DNA of 32,450 bases from Pseudoalteromonas haloplanktis ATCC 14393. GTDB lineage: Bacteria > Pseudomonadota > Gammaproteobacteria > Enterobacterales > Alteromonadaceae. How positions within the stretch are numbered: the stretch's first letter is position 1; each line of letters starts with the position of its first letter. The position numbers and the translations under genes were made by a program. The stretch covers positions 1 to 32,450 of the forward strand of contig NZ_AHCA01000023.1 in the NCBI RefSeq assembly GCF_000238355.1, read 5' to 3'. Under the pieces are notes generated by a model. The model saw only the letters and a program-made list of their open reading frames with translations, had not been told where the DNA came from and did no database searches. Of this stretch, positions 16,173 through 25,040 are shown one piece after another.

Positions 16173-19100
16173 GTGCCTACAATAAAAACAAGCATCTATA
16201 TCGCCCTTTTAGGGTTTATTGGGTTATTGCACAGTCAAGCTTTTGCCCTATCACTGCATTTGGATTCATTTTCTAATGAGCAAGGTTTAACGCAAAATTC
16301 GATTACTTGTAGCGTTACTGATGCACGAGGGTTTCACTGGTTTGCTACTCAAAGTGGCCTTAATCGCTTTGATGGCTATGAGTTTAAACGCTTTAAGTCA
16401 CATCCTACCCAGCCAAGTATAGCTGGGAATTGGATCACAGACTGCCTTAAAACAAGCGATAACTTGCTGTGGTTTGCCACCGCCACACAGGGGCTGAACG
16501 CACTAAATACTGAAACAGGTGTATTTACCCAGTTTGATCAAAATAGTGCACTTGCAATAAAAGATAACCGCATTTGGTCAATCCTAGCAGATCAACAGAA
16601 TAATATTTGGTTAGGCCATGAAGAAGGGTCTTTAACCCGTTTAAACCTGATAAACAATGAAGTTGAGTATTTTCAATACACACAGCATGGTAATCTTATT
16701 TTTCAGGATATGGTCATTGATACGCAGCAAAATTTATGGCTTGCGAGTAACCAAGGTCTCGTTAAATTTAATCCAGCAACTGGGCAGTTTAGTTACTTCC
16801 CAACAAGTAAAAAGCAACTATGGCGCCTTAAGCTAACTACACAAGGGCAATTGCTGATTGCTAGTAAAACAGGTCTGAGTATATTTGATCTCCATAAAGA
16901 GCACTTTACTGAGGTCACGCAACTGACCAATATATGGATCAGTGATATCTTAATTGATGATAATAATAATTTATGGCTAAGCAGTTATGGCCATGGTTTG
17001 TACTATAACCCTAACTATCAGACTAAACTTAACGACTTTACTCAGCTTAAGCATCAGCCACAACAACGCCATGGCCTTGTTAATGACCACCTACTCTCCT
17101 TGTATCAAGATACTCAGGGCATTATTTGGATTGGAAGTGATGGCTATGGTTTACAACGCTATGATCCTCGTCAAAATCAGTTTCATCATCAACAACATCA
17201 TGACGAGCAAGCCACAACTATTAGCCACAACTTTGTGCGTGCCTTACTCAAGGATAGCCAAGGGCAATTATGGGTCGGTACTCGTAATGGCTTAAATCGA
17301 CAAACCGAAGACGGTTTTGTGCGTTATCTGATCAACAACAGTAATCTCACTAATAACAATATCTTTAGTCTCCATCAAGATAACCAACAACGCATATGGA
17401 TTGGCACCTACGGTGGTGGACTTCTGCGTTATAATCACGATAGCGATGACTTTACAGCATTTACGGTGCAAAGCCACCAGCTCAGCAGCGACTATATCTA
17501 CGCGATCACCAGTGATCAAAGCGGTAATTTATGGCTAGGTAGTAACCAAGGATTAAGCCGGTTTAACCCCAGTAATTACGCCGTAACGCATTTTCAACAT
17601 TCGGAACAATCGTTAAGCCTATCGAATAATATTGTATTTAGCCTAATTTACGACACTCAAGCCAATGCGATTTGGGCTGGTACCCGCGTGGGTTTAAACA
17701 AACTCTCGCTAGATAACTACCAATTTAGCCACTACCAAGCTGAGCCAACAAAAGCTAACAGCTTAACTCACAACATGGTCACAGCTTTGCATTTGCAAGA
17801 TGAAAATACCCTATGGGTGGGAACATTCGGGGGCTTAAACAAATTCGATAAAGTCAGCGGTACAATAACTCCCATCACTGAACATAATGGCCTGCTCAAT
17901 GATAATATCTTTGCTATTAAACAAGATAAGACAGGCCAGTTATGGTTGGCAAGCAATCAAGGTTTGACTCGTTATGAGCCAAACTCTAATAGTATGCAGC
18001 ACTTTTTACCCCGAGATGGAGTACAACATAATTCATTTATCCTTGGAGCCGCTTTTCAGGCAGCAGATGGCGAGCTACTCTTTGGTGGGATCAACGGCTT
18101 TAATCAGTTCGATCCGCTCAAGCTGCAACTAGCCGCAAAGACTCCTGAACCAGTATTAACTGAGTTACTGATTAACAACCAAGTTATTAGCACAGCACAA
18201 TATACCAAACACCAATCTCATACTGCCCCCATGATGAGCTACACTAAAACACTACGCTTTAATAAAAGTGATGGCGTAATTGGTTTTAAATTCGCAGCGC
18301 TTAATAGCCCTTCCGCACCTCAACAATATCAATATGCCTATAAACTGGCAGGCTTTGATAAACAATTTCTTTATACTGATGCCCAACAACGGCAGATAAA
18401 TTATCCACAATTGCCCGCGGGAGATTATCAACTAAAGCTAAAAGTAAAAGATCAATATGGCCTGTGGAGCAAAACCAGCACGCTAGTTGCACTAACAGTG
18501 GTACCACCTTGGTGGCAAAGCCAATTTGCAATTGCTGTTTATTGTATCGTCACTGTGCTTATCATCTGGTTGATTGTCGCCTCGCTATATCGTGCTAAAC
18601 TTGCTGAGCAGAGCAGCCAACAAGCCCAACAGCTAAATCGTTTAAAGAGCCAGTTCTTAGATAATATTAGCCATGAGTTAAAAACGCCATTGAGCCTAAT
18701 TTTAGCCCCACTGGAAAGCCTACAACTTCAACATCAAGATCACGCAAGCTCTACACAGCTGTCGATGATCAAACGAAACAGCCTGCGTTTACTTAGCTTA
18801 ATTAATCAACTACTGCAGCTAAGCCAACGTCCCAGCACTGCCATTCAGTATGTTTCCCCCTACCCACTGGCATCATTTATAGAGCAATTGGTAGCCGATT
18901 TCAGTGTCTTGTTTGAGCAAAAAGGTATTCAATTAACATTTACGGATCTCACTTCCCAAGACTGCCTAATTATCCTAGCACCAGAACATACAACTTCTAT
19001 TATAAGTAATTTAATCAACAATGCCTTGAAATACACACACTCTGGTGGGCGAGTTGAGGTGAGTTTATCAGTGCAGAATACACATGCTGTGATCATGATT

Positions 19101-20156
19101 ACTGATACAGGTATCGGCATTGAAAAGCATCAACAACACTTAATTTTTGAACGTTTTACTCGTGTTACAACCCAACAAAGCGGCAGCGGTATTGGCTTAG
19201 CTTTAGTGAAGCAGCTATTAGCGCAATATGGAGGAGAGATCTCACTAACCAGCACAATCGGTGAAGGTAGCTGCTTTAGTGTCACACTCCCTTTAGTAAC
19301 CGCTGAGCATAAGAGCGTCTCACAGCCGGTAGCTTTAAGTAACAACAACGACATAAACAAAATGAAAAAGCTGTTGATTGTTGAAGATCACACTGACATG
19401 CGCGAACTATTACTTACTTTATTTGCTGAGCATTATCATTGTTTAACGGCTATTGACGGAGAGCAAGGGTTAGCCATGTGTCAAACTGAGATGCCAGACT
19501 TAGTGATCAGCGATGTCATGATGCCTTGTATGGATGGCTACCAATTACTTAATACACTACGAACCAACAATCTGACTAGCCATATACCGGTATTATTACT
19601 CTCAGCTAAAGCCGATACCCAAAGTAGACTCAAGGGCCTTGATCTACTTGCCGATGACTTTTTAAGTAAACCATTTGAGCCCCAATTACTACTTAGCCGA
19701 GTACAAGGATTACTCAATATTCGCGCTGTACTTAATCGCCATTTAGCAAAACAACTAGCAGCCCATACCCCAACTTTAGAGCTAGATCCACAGCTTACCC
19801 AAAGTAAAGATTATCTGTTTACCGAACGACTAAAAACGGTGATCCGCGGCAACTACCATAACGACACATTTACTATCGAGGAATTTGCCGCTGAGTTATA
19901 CCTCAGCCCCCGAGCCTTACAGCTAAAAATGAAAGCGCTCTACAACTTAACCCCCAGTGATTACATTCGTAACACCCGCATAGAATATGCCGAGCAATTA
20001 CTGACTGATAGTGAGCTGGCGATTGGTTTGGTTGCCGAGCAAGTCGGCTTTAGTTCACAAAGTTACTTTGCTCGCTGCTTTAAAACTAAGCATGGCATCT
20101 CGCCAAAGCAATTTAGAGAAAAGAGCTGTCGCAATGTCAAAGTTTCGCCTGTGTGA
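16173..20156 (+). CDS. Hybrid two-component sensor kinase/response regulator (HTCS) with AraC-type output
   Basis: One polypeptide senses, signals and regulates. I chose GTG 16173 (1327 aa): AGGA lies 5 nt upstream and the product opens with a signal peptide (PTIKTSIYIALLGF..., cleavage after AFA). ATG 16128 is the alternative, and the open frame before 16128 covers the tRNA. About 14 WxGT..GLxRF-type repeats make a double seven-bladed periplasmic propeller, then a Y_Y_Y domain (about 695-775) and one membrane helix (about 784-808). The HisKA phospho-His is H834 (ISHELKTPL). HATPase motifs follow (NLINNALKY, DTGIGIE at 978, GSGIGLAL). A receiver has E1071/D1072 and phospho-Asp D1114. Two AraC helix-turn-helices end the protein (about 1218-1323). 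In Bacteroidetes this architecture senses oligosaccharides; the ligand here is unknown. Confidence 0.93.
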   Translation: MPTIKTSIYIALLGFIGLLHSQAFALSLHLDSFSNEQGLTQNSITCSVTDARGFHWFATQSGLNRFDGYEFKRFKSHPTQPSIAGNWITDCLKTSDNLLWFATATQGLNALNTETGVFTQFDQNSALAIKDNRIWSILADQQNNIWLGHEEGSLTRLNLINNEVEYFQYTQHGNLIFQDMVIDTQQNLWLASNQGLVKFNPATGQFSYFPTSKKQLWRLKLTTQGQLLIASKTGLSIFDLHKEHFTEVTQLTNIWISDILIDDNNNLWLSSYGHGLYYNPNYQTKLNDFTQLKHQPQQRHGLVNDHLLSLYQDTQGIIWIGSDGYGLQRYDPRQNQFHHQQHHDEQATTISHNFVRALLKDSQGQLWVGTRNGLNRQTEDGFVRYLINNSNLTNNNIFSLHQDNQQRIWIGTYGGGLLRYNHDSDDFTAFTVQSHQLSSDYIYAITSDQSGNLWLGSNQGLSRFNPSNYAVTHFQHSEQSLSLSNNIVFSLIYDTQANAIWAGTRVGLNKLSLDNYQFSHYQAEPTKANSLTHNMVTALHLQDENTLWVGTFGGLNKFDKVSGTITPITEHNGLLNDNIFAIKQDKTGQLWLASNQGLTRYEPNSNSMQHFLPRDGVQHNSFILGAAFQAADGELLFGGINGFNQFDPLKLQLAAKTPEPVLTELLINNQVISTAQYTKHQSHTAPMMSYTKTLRFNKSDGVIGFKFAALNSPSAPQQYQYAYKLAGFDKQFLYTDAQQRQINYPQLPAGDYQLKLKVKDQYGLWSKTSTLVALTVVPPWWQSQFAIAVYCIVTVLIIWLIVASLYRAKLAEQSSQQAQQLNRLKSQFLDNISHELKTPLSLILAPLESLQLQHQDHASSTQLSMIKRNSLRLLSLINQLLQLSQRPSTAIQYVSPYPLASFIEQLVADFSVLFEQKGIQLTFTDLTSQDCLIILAPEHTTSIISNLINNALKYTHSGGRVEVSLSVQNTHAVIMITDTGIGIEKHQQHLIFERFTRVTTQQSGSGIGLALVKQLLAQYGGEISLTSTIGEGSCFSVTLPLVTAEHKSVSQPVALSNNNDINKMKKLLIVEDHTDMRELLLTLFAEHYHCLTAIDGEQGLAMCQTEMPDLVISDVMMPCMDGYQLLNTLRTNNLTSHIPVLLLSAKADTQSRLKGLDLLADDFLSKPFEPQLLLSRVQGLLNIRAVLNRHLAKQLAAHTPTLELDPQLTQSKDYLFTERLKTVIRGNYHNDTFTIEEFAAELYLSPRALQLKMKALYNLTPSDYIRNTRIEYAEQLLTDSELAIGLVAEQVGFSSQSYFARCFKTKHGISPKQFREKSCRNVKVSPV

Positions 20157-20276
20157 CCAAAGTGTTCGTTTCAGTACTACTTTTAACTTTATGATTTCTT
20201 TAAATTAACTTTAAAACAATTTGTAAAATATAAAACCCTACAGTTTTAATTTGGCATAGTAATTAAGGAAAATCAT

Positions 20277-21413
20277 ATGTTCACAACAACCAAAAAAGCA
20301 CTGCTTGCAACCCTTATTGCAGGGAGCCTCAGTGCTTGTCAAAGTACTTCAACACAAGTGACCTCAAACCAAGACTCGCCAAATATTAACGACGTTGCTC
20401 AGCAGCAATACAATGGCCCAAAAGCACGTATTGCAGTGGCACGCTTTACTGACAAATCAAACGACTCGCGTTGGTGGCGTAAAGAAATTGGCGATGGCAT
20501 GGCTGATCAACTCACTACCGCCTTAGTGGGAACTAATCGCTTTATTGTACTGGAACGCCAAGCATTAGATGCCGTGTTATCAGAGCAAGATTTAGCCGTA
20601 TCAGGGCGTGTCAGCGCAGCTTCTGGTGCCGCTTATGGTGAAATTGAAGGTGCTGAAATCGTTGTAGTTGCAGCTGTGACAGAATTTGACGATGACAGCT
20701 CAGGTGCAAGTATGGGTTCAGGTGGCTTTATTGGTGATGTGTTTAGTTCTGTATCTGCGGGCTTTTCAGGCTCACATATGGCGATTGATTTACGCCTAAT
20801 AGACACTCGCACTTCACGTATTTTAGCCGCAACCAGTGTCGAGGGCGGTAGTAAAGACTTTGACTTCACCAGTGCCGCTACCAACTTTGGTGGTGCGCTT
20901 GTTGGGGGTAACTTAAGCGGCTGGTCAGATACCCCAAAAGAGAAAGCACTCAGAGAAGTGATCATCAAAGCAGTTGAGTTTTTACAAACAAAGGTACCTG
21001 ACACTTACTACCGCTACAACAGTAATAACACTTTAGCCGCTGGATACACTGCGCCACCACCACTGACGATTAGCGCAGCCGCAACACCTAAAGCTGTTGC
21101 CCCCGTTGCTGCTGTTGATGTACCCACACATAGAATGCCGCATTATGAAAAAATGGATCTAGCTATGTCACGCATGAATCTAGTTTGTTTAGGGTATTTA
21201 AAAAGCCAACCGCATTACGAAGAATTTGAGACTGAAGATGTTGCCTATGACCGTCAAACCGTCATTGCTCTGCGTGAATATCAACAAGAAAAACAATTAA
21301 AAGTAACCGGCCTTGCTGATGAGGTAACAAAAAAATCCTTAGATGATAGCCAGTGCTTAGCTAAAACAAATAAATCTGGCTTAGAAAGCTTAGGCAGTAT
21401 GTTTAACTTTTAG
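20277..21413 (+). CDS. CsgG-family outer-membrane lipoprotein with C-terminal peptidoglycan-binding-like domain
   Basis: The 378 aa start with a lipoprotein signal (lipobox LSAC, C21). Gln at +2 predicts the outer membrane. Residues about 45-250 match the CsgG/HfaB family: RIAVARFTDKS, GDGMADQLTTAL, FIVLERQ and a glycine/serine-rich stretch (SSGASMGSGGFIG) like the pore hairpins of CsgG. Residues about 295-360 resemble a PG_binding_1 fold (LVCLGYLK, YDRQTVIALREYQ, LKVTGLADEVTKKSL). AAGGA lies 9 nt before the ATG. It follows the HTCS gene by 120 nt with no visible terminator between, so cotranscription is possible. No csgA, B, E or F partners are nearby, so a curli role is not supported. Confidence 0.85.
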   Translation: MFTTTKKALLATLIAGSLSACQSTSTQVTSNQDSPNINDVAQQQYNGPKARIAVARFTDKSNDSRWWRKEIGDGMADQLTTALVGTNRFIVLERQALDAVLSEQDLAVSGRVSAASGAAYGEIEGAEIVVVAAVTEFDDDSSGASMGSGGFIGDVFSSVSAGFSGSHMAIDLRLIDTRTSRILAATSVEGGSKDFDFTSAATNFGGALVGGNLSGWSDTPKEKALREVIIKAVEFLQTKVPDTYYRYNSNNTLAAGYTAPPPLTISAAATPKAVAPVAAVDVPTHRMPHYEKMDLAMSRMNLVCLGYLKSQPHYEEFETEDVAYDRQTVIALREYQQEKQLKVTGLADEVTKKSLDDSQCLAKTNKSGLESLGSMFNF

Positions 21414-21436
21414 AGCACTTGCTCTGACTCCAACTT

Positions 21437-21465
21437 GCAGCCAGTTTTATACTGGCTGCTATTTT
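21437..21465 (+). terminator. Terminator after the CsgG-like gene
   Basis: GCAGCCAG and CTGGCTGC form a perfect 8-bp stem with a 7-nt loop, followed by TATTTT on the plus strand, 23 nt after the stop codon. There is no T-tract in the other direction, so it serves the plus-strand gene, not deoC. Confidence 0.7.
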
Positions 21466-21545
21466 CAGCTTACAGTAACTGTAATATGTCACTTTGGTAA
21501 AGTCACACAGCAAGCAAATTTGCTCAGATGGATGTTCTGCAGGTA

Positions 21546-21650
21546 TCACCATCCACTGTAGTGCATTTTCAAAATCAGCTTTGTGCCAAAAAACAATTTA
21601 GCCGCATCATGCTCCAGCCGTAACTTTTCTAATTCACTCTGACGCGTCAT
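21546..21650 (-). other. Possible small ORF overlapping the deoC stop, perhaps frameshifted
   Basis: An ATG at 21650 overlaps the end of deoC and opens a 34-codon frame (MTRQSELEKLRLEHDAAKLF...) ending at 21546. At a run of six T (minus strand of 21588-21593) a one-base shift would continue as WHKADFENALQWMVIPAEHP and on to 21403, a chain that reads like real protein. I do not recognise it. No Shine-Dalgarno apart from coupling to deoC is obvious, and the long version would run through the neighbour's terminator. Confidence 0.2.
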
Positions 21651-22386
21651 TGAGTACCGTATAAACGTCAGTAAGTAAGCTTGAGGCGCCAAACCTAAAA
21701 GTCGTAGGTTGTAAATACTGCTCACCCATTAAATCGTGAGCTAAACGTAAGTAATTACTTGCATCAGATACTGTTTTAACCCCACCTGCGGCTTTAAAAC
21801 CCACCACTTGTGATGATTGCTTAATGGTACTCAACATGATCTCTGTAGCTTCAAGAGTTGCATTTATAGCAACCTTTCCTGTACTGGTTTTTACAAAGTC
21901 AGCACCGCCGGCAATGGCCAGTTCTGTCGCTTGTTTAATCAATTCAGGGGTTTTTAACTCTCCCGACTCAATAATGACTTTAAGTTGTACATGTTCAGGG
22001 CAAAGCTCTTTAGATGCGCGTACATAATGCAGTGCTGTATCTGCATCACCATCAATCAATGCTTGATATGGCATTACTAAATCAATTTCATCAGCACCAC
22101 GCTCAATCGCAATTAAGGTCTCGTTTACAACATTATTTAACGGGTTATTGCCCGTGGGAAAGTTAGTCACAGTGGCCACCTTTACGAAACTCAGCTCACG
22201 CTGTGCTAGAGCCAATTTAGCATCAGCAACAAACTGGCTGTACACACACACCGCCGCGGGAATACCTACGTTTGGCTCAATACTAGTGATCAAAGCCTGA
22301 ATACTGGCTGTGGTATCGTCATCATTTAAACTGGTTAAATCCATTAATTTTACTGCTAGTGTCGCAGCGTCTAATTGTGTTGTCAT
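21634..22386 (-). CDS. deoC: Deoxyribose-phosphate aldolase
   Basis: DeoC cleaves 2-deoxyribose 5-phosphate to glyceraldehyde 3-phosphate and acetaldehyde, the last step of deoxynucleoside breakdown in the cytoplasm. The 250 aa are the class I DeoC length. The Schiff-base lysine is K166 in DFVKTSTGK, the proton-relay lysine K198 in VGFKAAGGV and the catalytic aspartate D102 in EIDLVMPY, equivalent to E. coli K167, K201 and D102. GGTGA precedes the ATG. In E. coli deoC heads deoCABD; here it stands alone, converging with the CsgG-like gene and divergent from cysG. Confidence 0.96.
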   Translation of the reverse strand: MTTQLDAATLAVKLMDLTSLNDDDTTASIQALITSIEPNVGIPAAVCVYSQFVADAKLALAQRELSFVKVATVTNFPTGNNPLNNVVNETLIAIERGADEIDLVMPYQALIDGDADTALHYVRASKELCPEHVQLKVIIESGELKTPELIKQATELAIAGGADFVKTSTGKVAINATLEATEIMLSTIKQSSQVVGFKAAGGVKTVSDASNYLRLAHDLMGEQYLQPTTFRFGASSLLTDVYTVLNDASE

Positions 22387-22548
22387 AAAATCACCAAATC
22401 AGGTCAGGTATGAGTAATAGTACCAAAAATAGCAAATCTCGCTATAGCTAATAACCAAACACTCTAAGCTAACAAACGGCCCTCTATATAGCTTGCAACT
22501 CGTCGCAATCCCCTGTTAACTAAGGCTTAAGCCAAACCTAACCACCAC

Positions 22549-22567
22549 ATATAACATTTGGTTATAT
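22549..22567 (+). other. Inverted repeat in the deoC/cysG divergent spacer
   Basis: ATATAAC and GTTATAT form a 7-bp inverted repeat with a 5-nt centre, 100 nt upstream of cysG. It could be an operator or a leader hairpin for the cys cluster. No clear sigma-70 promoter was found beside it, as would fit an activator-dependent promoter, but binding by CysB is only a guess. Confidence 0.3.
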
Positions 22568-22666
22568 CAACTGGGTTTTAATTATTTTTTACTTCGCTTG
22601 CACCGCTATATTCTGCGTTTGTTGAAAAAGCATTTATGCTGCGATTTTTCTCTAGGGGTCTACTAC

Positions 22667-24088
22667 ATGCAATATTTACCTATTTTTACTAAGCTCGACA
22701 ACAAACCTGTATTAGTTTTGGGTGGGGGAGATGTTGCGTTACGTAAATGTCGTGCATTTTTAAAAGCACGCGCTGCGGTAACGTTAGTAGCACCTGAATT
22801 CTGTGATGAGCTAAATACTTTAGCCAATAATAACGAAGTTACGTTGATCACGGATTACTTTAACGAACAGCACCTAGACGGCATGATGCTGGTAATTGCA
22901 GCAACCGATCTGGAAGATGTAAACGCGCAAGTGTTTGAATTAGCTAATGCGCGCAATGTTTTTGTTAACGTGGTTGATGACCAACCCAAATGCAGCTTTA
23001 TTTTTCCATCCATTGTTGATCGCAACCCAATCACTATTGCGATCTCCAGTTCTGGTACAGCACCAGTACTAGCACGACGCTTACGCGAAAAATTAGAAAC
23101 ACTTATTCCACAGCACATCGGTCCGCTTGCTAGTTTAGTAGGCAGCTTTCGCGAAAAGGTAAAACAACGCTTTACACATTTTTCAGACCGTCGTCAGTTT
23201 TGGGAAACCGTATTTGATTCATCGGTAGTAAGTAAAGTGCAAAGTGGCGATACCACAGCCGCAGCACAGCAGCTTGAACAACTACTGGATGCGAAACCTG
23301 AGCCTGAAGGCGAAGTGTATGTGATTGGTGCAGGCCCTGGAGACCCTGAGTTGTTAACACTAAAAGCATTGCAATTAATGCAACAAGCTGATGTCGTAGT
23401 ATACGACTATTTAGTTTCTGATGAAATTATGGAGCTTGTTCGCCGTGATGCCGACTTAGTGTGTGTTGGTAAACGTTTAGGTGATCACAGTGTGCCGCAA
23501 GAAGATACCAATCAAATGCTGGTCGATTTTGCCAAACAAGGTAAAAAAGTATGCCGTATTAAAGGGGGTGACCCATTCATTTACGGCCGTGGCGGCGAAG
23601 AAGTACAAGTGCTTGCAGCTAACCAAGTGAACTATCAGATAGTCCCAGGTATTACTGCAGCTGCAGGTTGCAGTGCCTATGCGGGTATTCCACTTACGCA
23701 TCGTGACCATGCACAAGCAATACAGTTTGTCACCGGCCATTGTAAAAAAGACGGCCAAGAACTCGATTGGCAATCACTGGCTAAGCCAAACCAAACTTTA
23801 GCAATTTATATGGGGGTGATTAAATCCCCTCACATCCAAGCGCAGTTACTTAAACATGGCCGTGGTGCAGATACGCCAGTGGCAATTATTGAAAACGGCA
23901 CGCGTAAAAACCAACGCGTAGTAACTGGGCAATTAGGTGAGCTGGCTGATTTAATCGAACGCCACAGCATTATTTCACCAGCATTATTAATTATTGGTGA
24001 AGTTGCGTCATTACATGAACAACTTCATTGGTTTGGCGAAAAAGCCCAAACCAGCAGCTTTGCACAACCCCTTACTGGTGTGGCATAG
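22667..24088 (+). CDS. cysG: Siroheme synthase (uroporphyrinogen methyltransferase / precorrin-2 dehydrogenase / ferrochelatase)
   Basis: CysG makes siroheme, the cofactor of sulfite and nitrite reductases, from uroporphyrinogen III. I chose ATG 22667 (473 aa): it has AGGGG upstream and yields the family start MQYLPIF; 23 upstream codons are open but not CysG-like. The N-terminal half has the NAD site VLGGGDVALRK (residues 17-27), the catalytic D104 in NVVDD and S128 in the SSSGTAPVLARRLREK segment. The C-terminal methyltransferase begins at GAGPGDPELLTLKA (221-234) and includes RIKGGDPFIYGRGGEE. It heads the sulfate cluster, 52 nt before cysD, so cofactor supply is tied to sulfate use. Confidence 0.95.
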   Translation: MQYLPIFTKLDNKPVLVLGGGDVALRKCRAFLKARAAVTLVAPEFCDELNTLANNNEVTLITDYFNEQHLDGMMLVIAATDLEDVNAQVFELANARNVFVNVVDDQPKCSFIFPSIVDRNPITIAISSSGTAPVLARRLREKLETLIPQHIGPLASLVGSFREKVKQRFTHFSDRRQFWETVFDSSVVSKVQSGDTTAAAQQLEQLLDAKPEPEGEVYVIGAGPGDPELLTLKALQLMQQADVVVYDYLVSDEIMELVRRDADLVCVGKRLGDHSVPQEDTNQMLVDFAKQGKKVCRIKGGDPFIYGRGGEEVQVLAANQVNYQIVPGITAAAGCSAYAGIPLTHRDHAQAIQFVTGHCKKDGQELDWQSLAKPNQTLAIYMGVIKSPHIQAQLLKHGRGADTPVAIIENGTRKNQRVVTGQLGELADLIERHSIISPALLIIGEVASLHEQLHWFGEKAQTSSFAQPLTGVA

Positions 24089-24140
24089 CTGTAAACTATT
24101 TAGATTTTAACTTTTAATCATTTTAGTAGGACGACTAACA

Positions 24141-25040
24141 ATGGCTTTAACTCACCTTCAGCAATTAGAAGCTGAAAGTATCAAAATCATGCGCGAAGTT
24201 GCTGCTGAGTTTGAGAACCCAGTTATGCTTTACTCTATCGGTAAAGACTCATCGGTACTTTTACACTTAGCGCGTAAAGCGTTTTACCCAGGTAAAATTC
24301 CATTTCCACTGCTTCACGTTGATACCAACTGGAAGTTTAAAGAAATGATCGAATTTCGTGATCGCCTAGCCAAAGAGTATGGTTTTGACTTAATCGTCCA
24401 TAAAAATCCTGAAGGTTTAGCGATTAATATCAGCCCATTTACCCATGGCTCTGGTAAGCACACCGACATTATGAAAACTCAAGGCTTAAAACAAGCTCTT
24501 GATAAGTATGGCTTTGACGCTGCATTTGGTGGTGCGCGCCGTGATGAAGAAAAATCACGAGCAAAAGAGCGTGTTTACTCGTTCCGAGATAAACACCACC
24601 GCTGGGATCCAAAAAACCAACGTCCTGAGCTTTGGAATACCTATAACAGCCAAGTTAACCCAGGCGAAAGCATTCGTGTATTCCCGCTTTCTAACTGGAC
24701 TGAACTTGATATTTGGCAATATATCTATCAAGAAAACATTGACATGGTTCCGCTTTATTTAGCTAAAGAGCGCCCAGTGGTTGAACGTGACGGCACCTTG
24801 ATTATGGTTGACGATGAACGTATGCCACTTGCTGATGGCGAAGTACCCATGATGAAGTCAGTGCGTTTTCGTACTTTAGGTTGTTACCCGCTTACTGGTG
24901 CGGTGGAATCAACAGCCAGTTCACTGACTGAGATTATCGAAGAAATGCTGCTATCGACTTCATCAGAGCGTGAAGGCCGAGTGATTGACCATGATTCAGC
25001 AGGTTCAATGGAAAAGAAAAAACGTGAGGGCTATTTCTAA
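24141..25040 (+). CDS. cysD: Sulfate adenylyltransferase subunit 2
   Basis: CysD is the catalytic subunit of the heterodimeric ATP sulfurylase, which forms adenosine 5'-phosphosulfate from ATP and sulfate. The 299 aa show the PP-loop SIGKDSSV at residues 32-39, the FGGARRDEEKSRAKERV segment and the C-terminal KKKREGYF expected of the family. AGGA lies upstream of the ATG. Its stop codon overlaps the cysN start by one base (TAATG), so the two subunits are translationally coupled. Confidence 0.97.
   Translation: MALTHLQQLEAESIKIMREVAAEFENPVMLYSIGKDSSVLLHLARKAFYPGKIPFPLLHVDTNWKFKEMIEFRDRLAKEYGFDLIVHKNPEGLAINISPFTHGSGKHTDIMKTQGLKQALDKYGFDAAFGGARRDEEKSRAKERVYSFRDKHHRWDPKNQRPELWNTYNSQVNPGESIRVFPLSNWTELDIWQYIYQENIDMVPLYLAKERPVVERDGTLIMVDDERMPLADGEVPMMKSVRFRTLGCYPLTGAVESTASSLTEIIEEMLLSTSSEREGRVIDHDSAGSMEKKKREGYF

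Noticed and set aside
22598..22666. 23-codon upstream extension of cysG
   Set aside because: It is not like the CysG N terminus; ATG 22667 has a Shine-Dalgarno and the family start.
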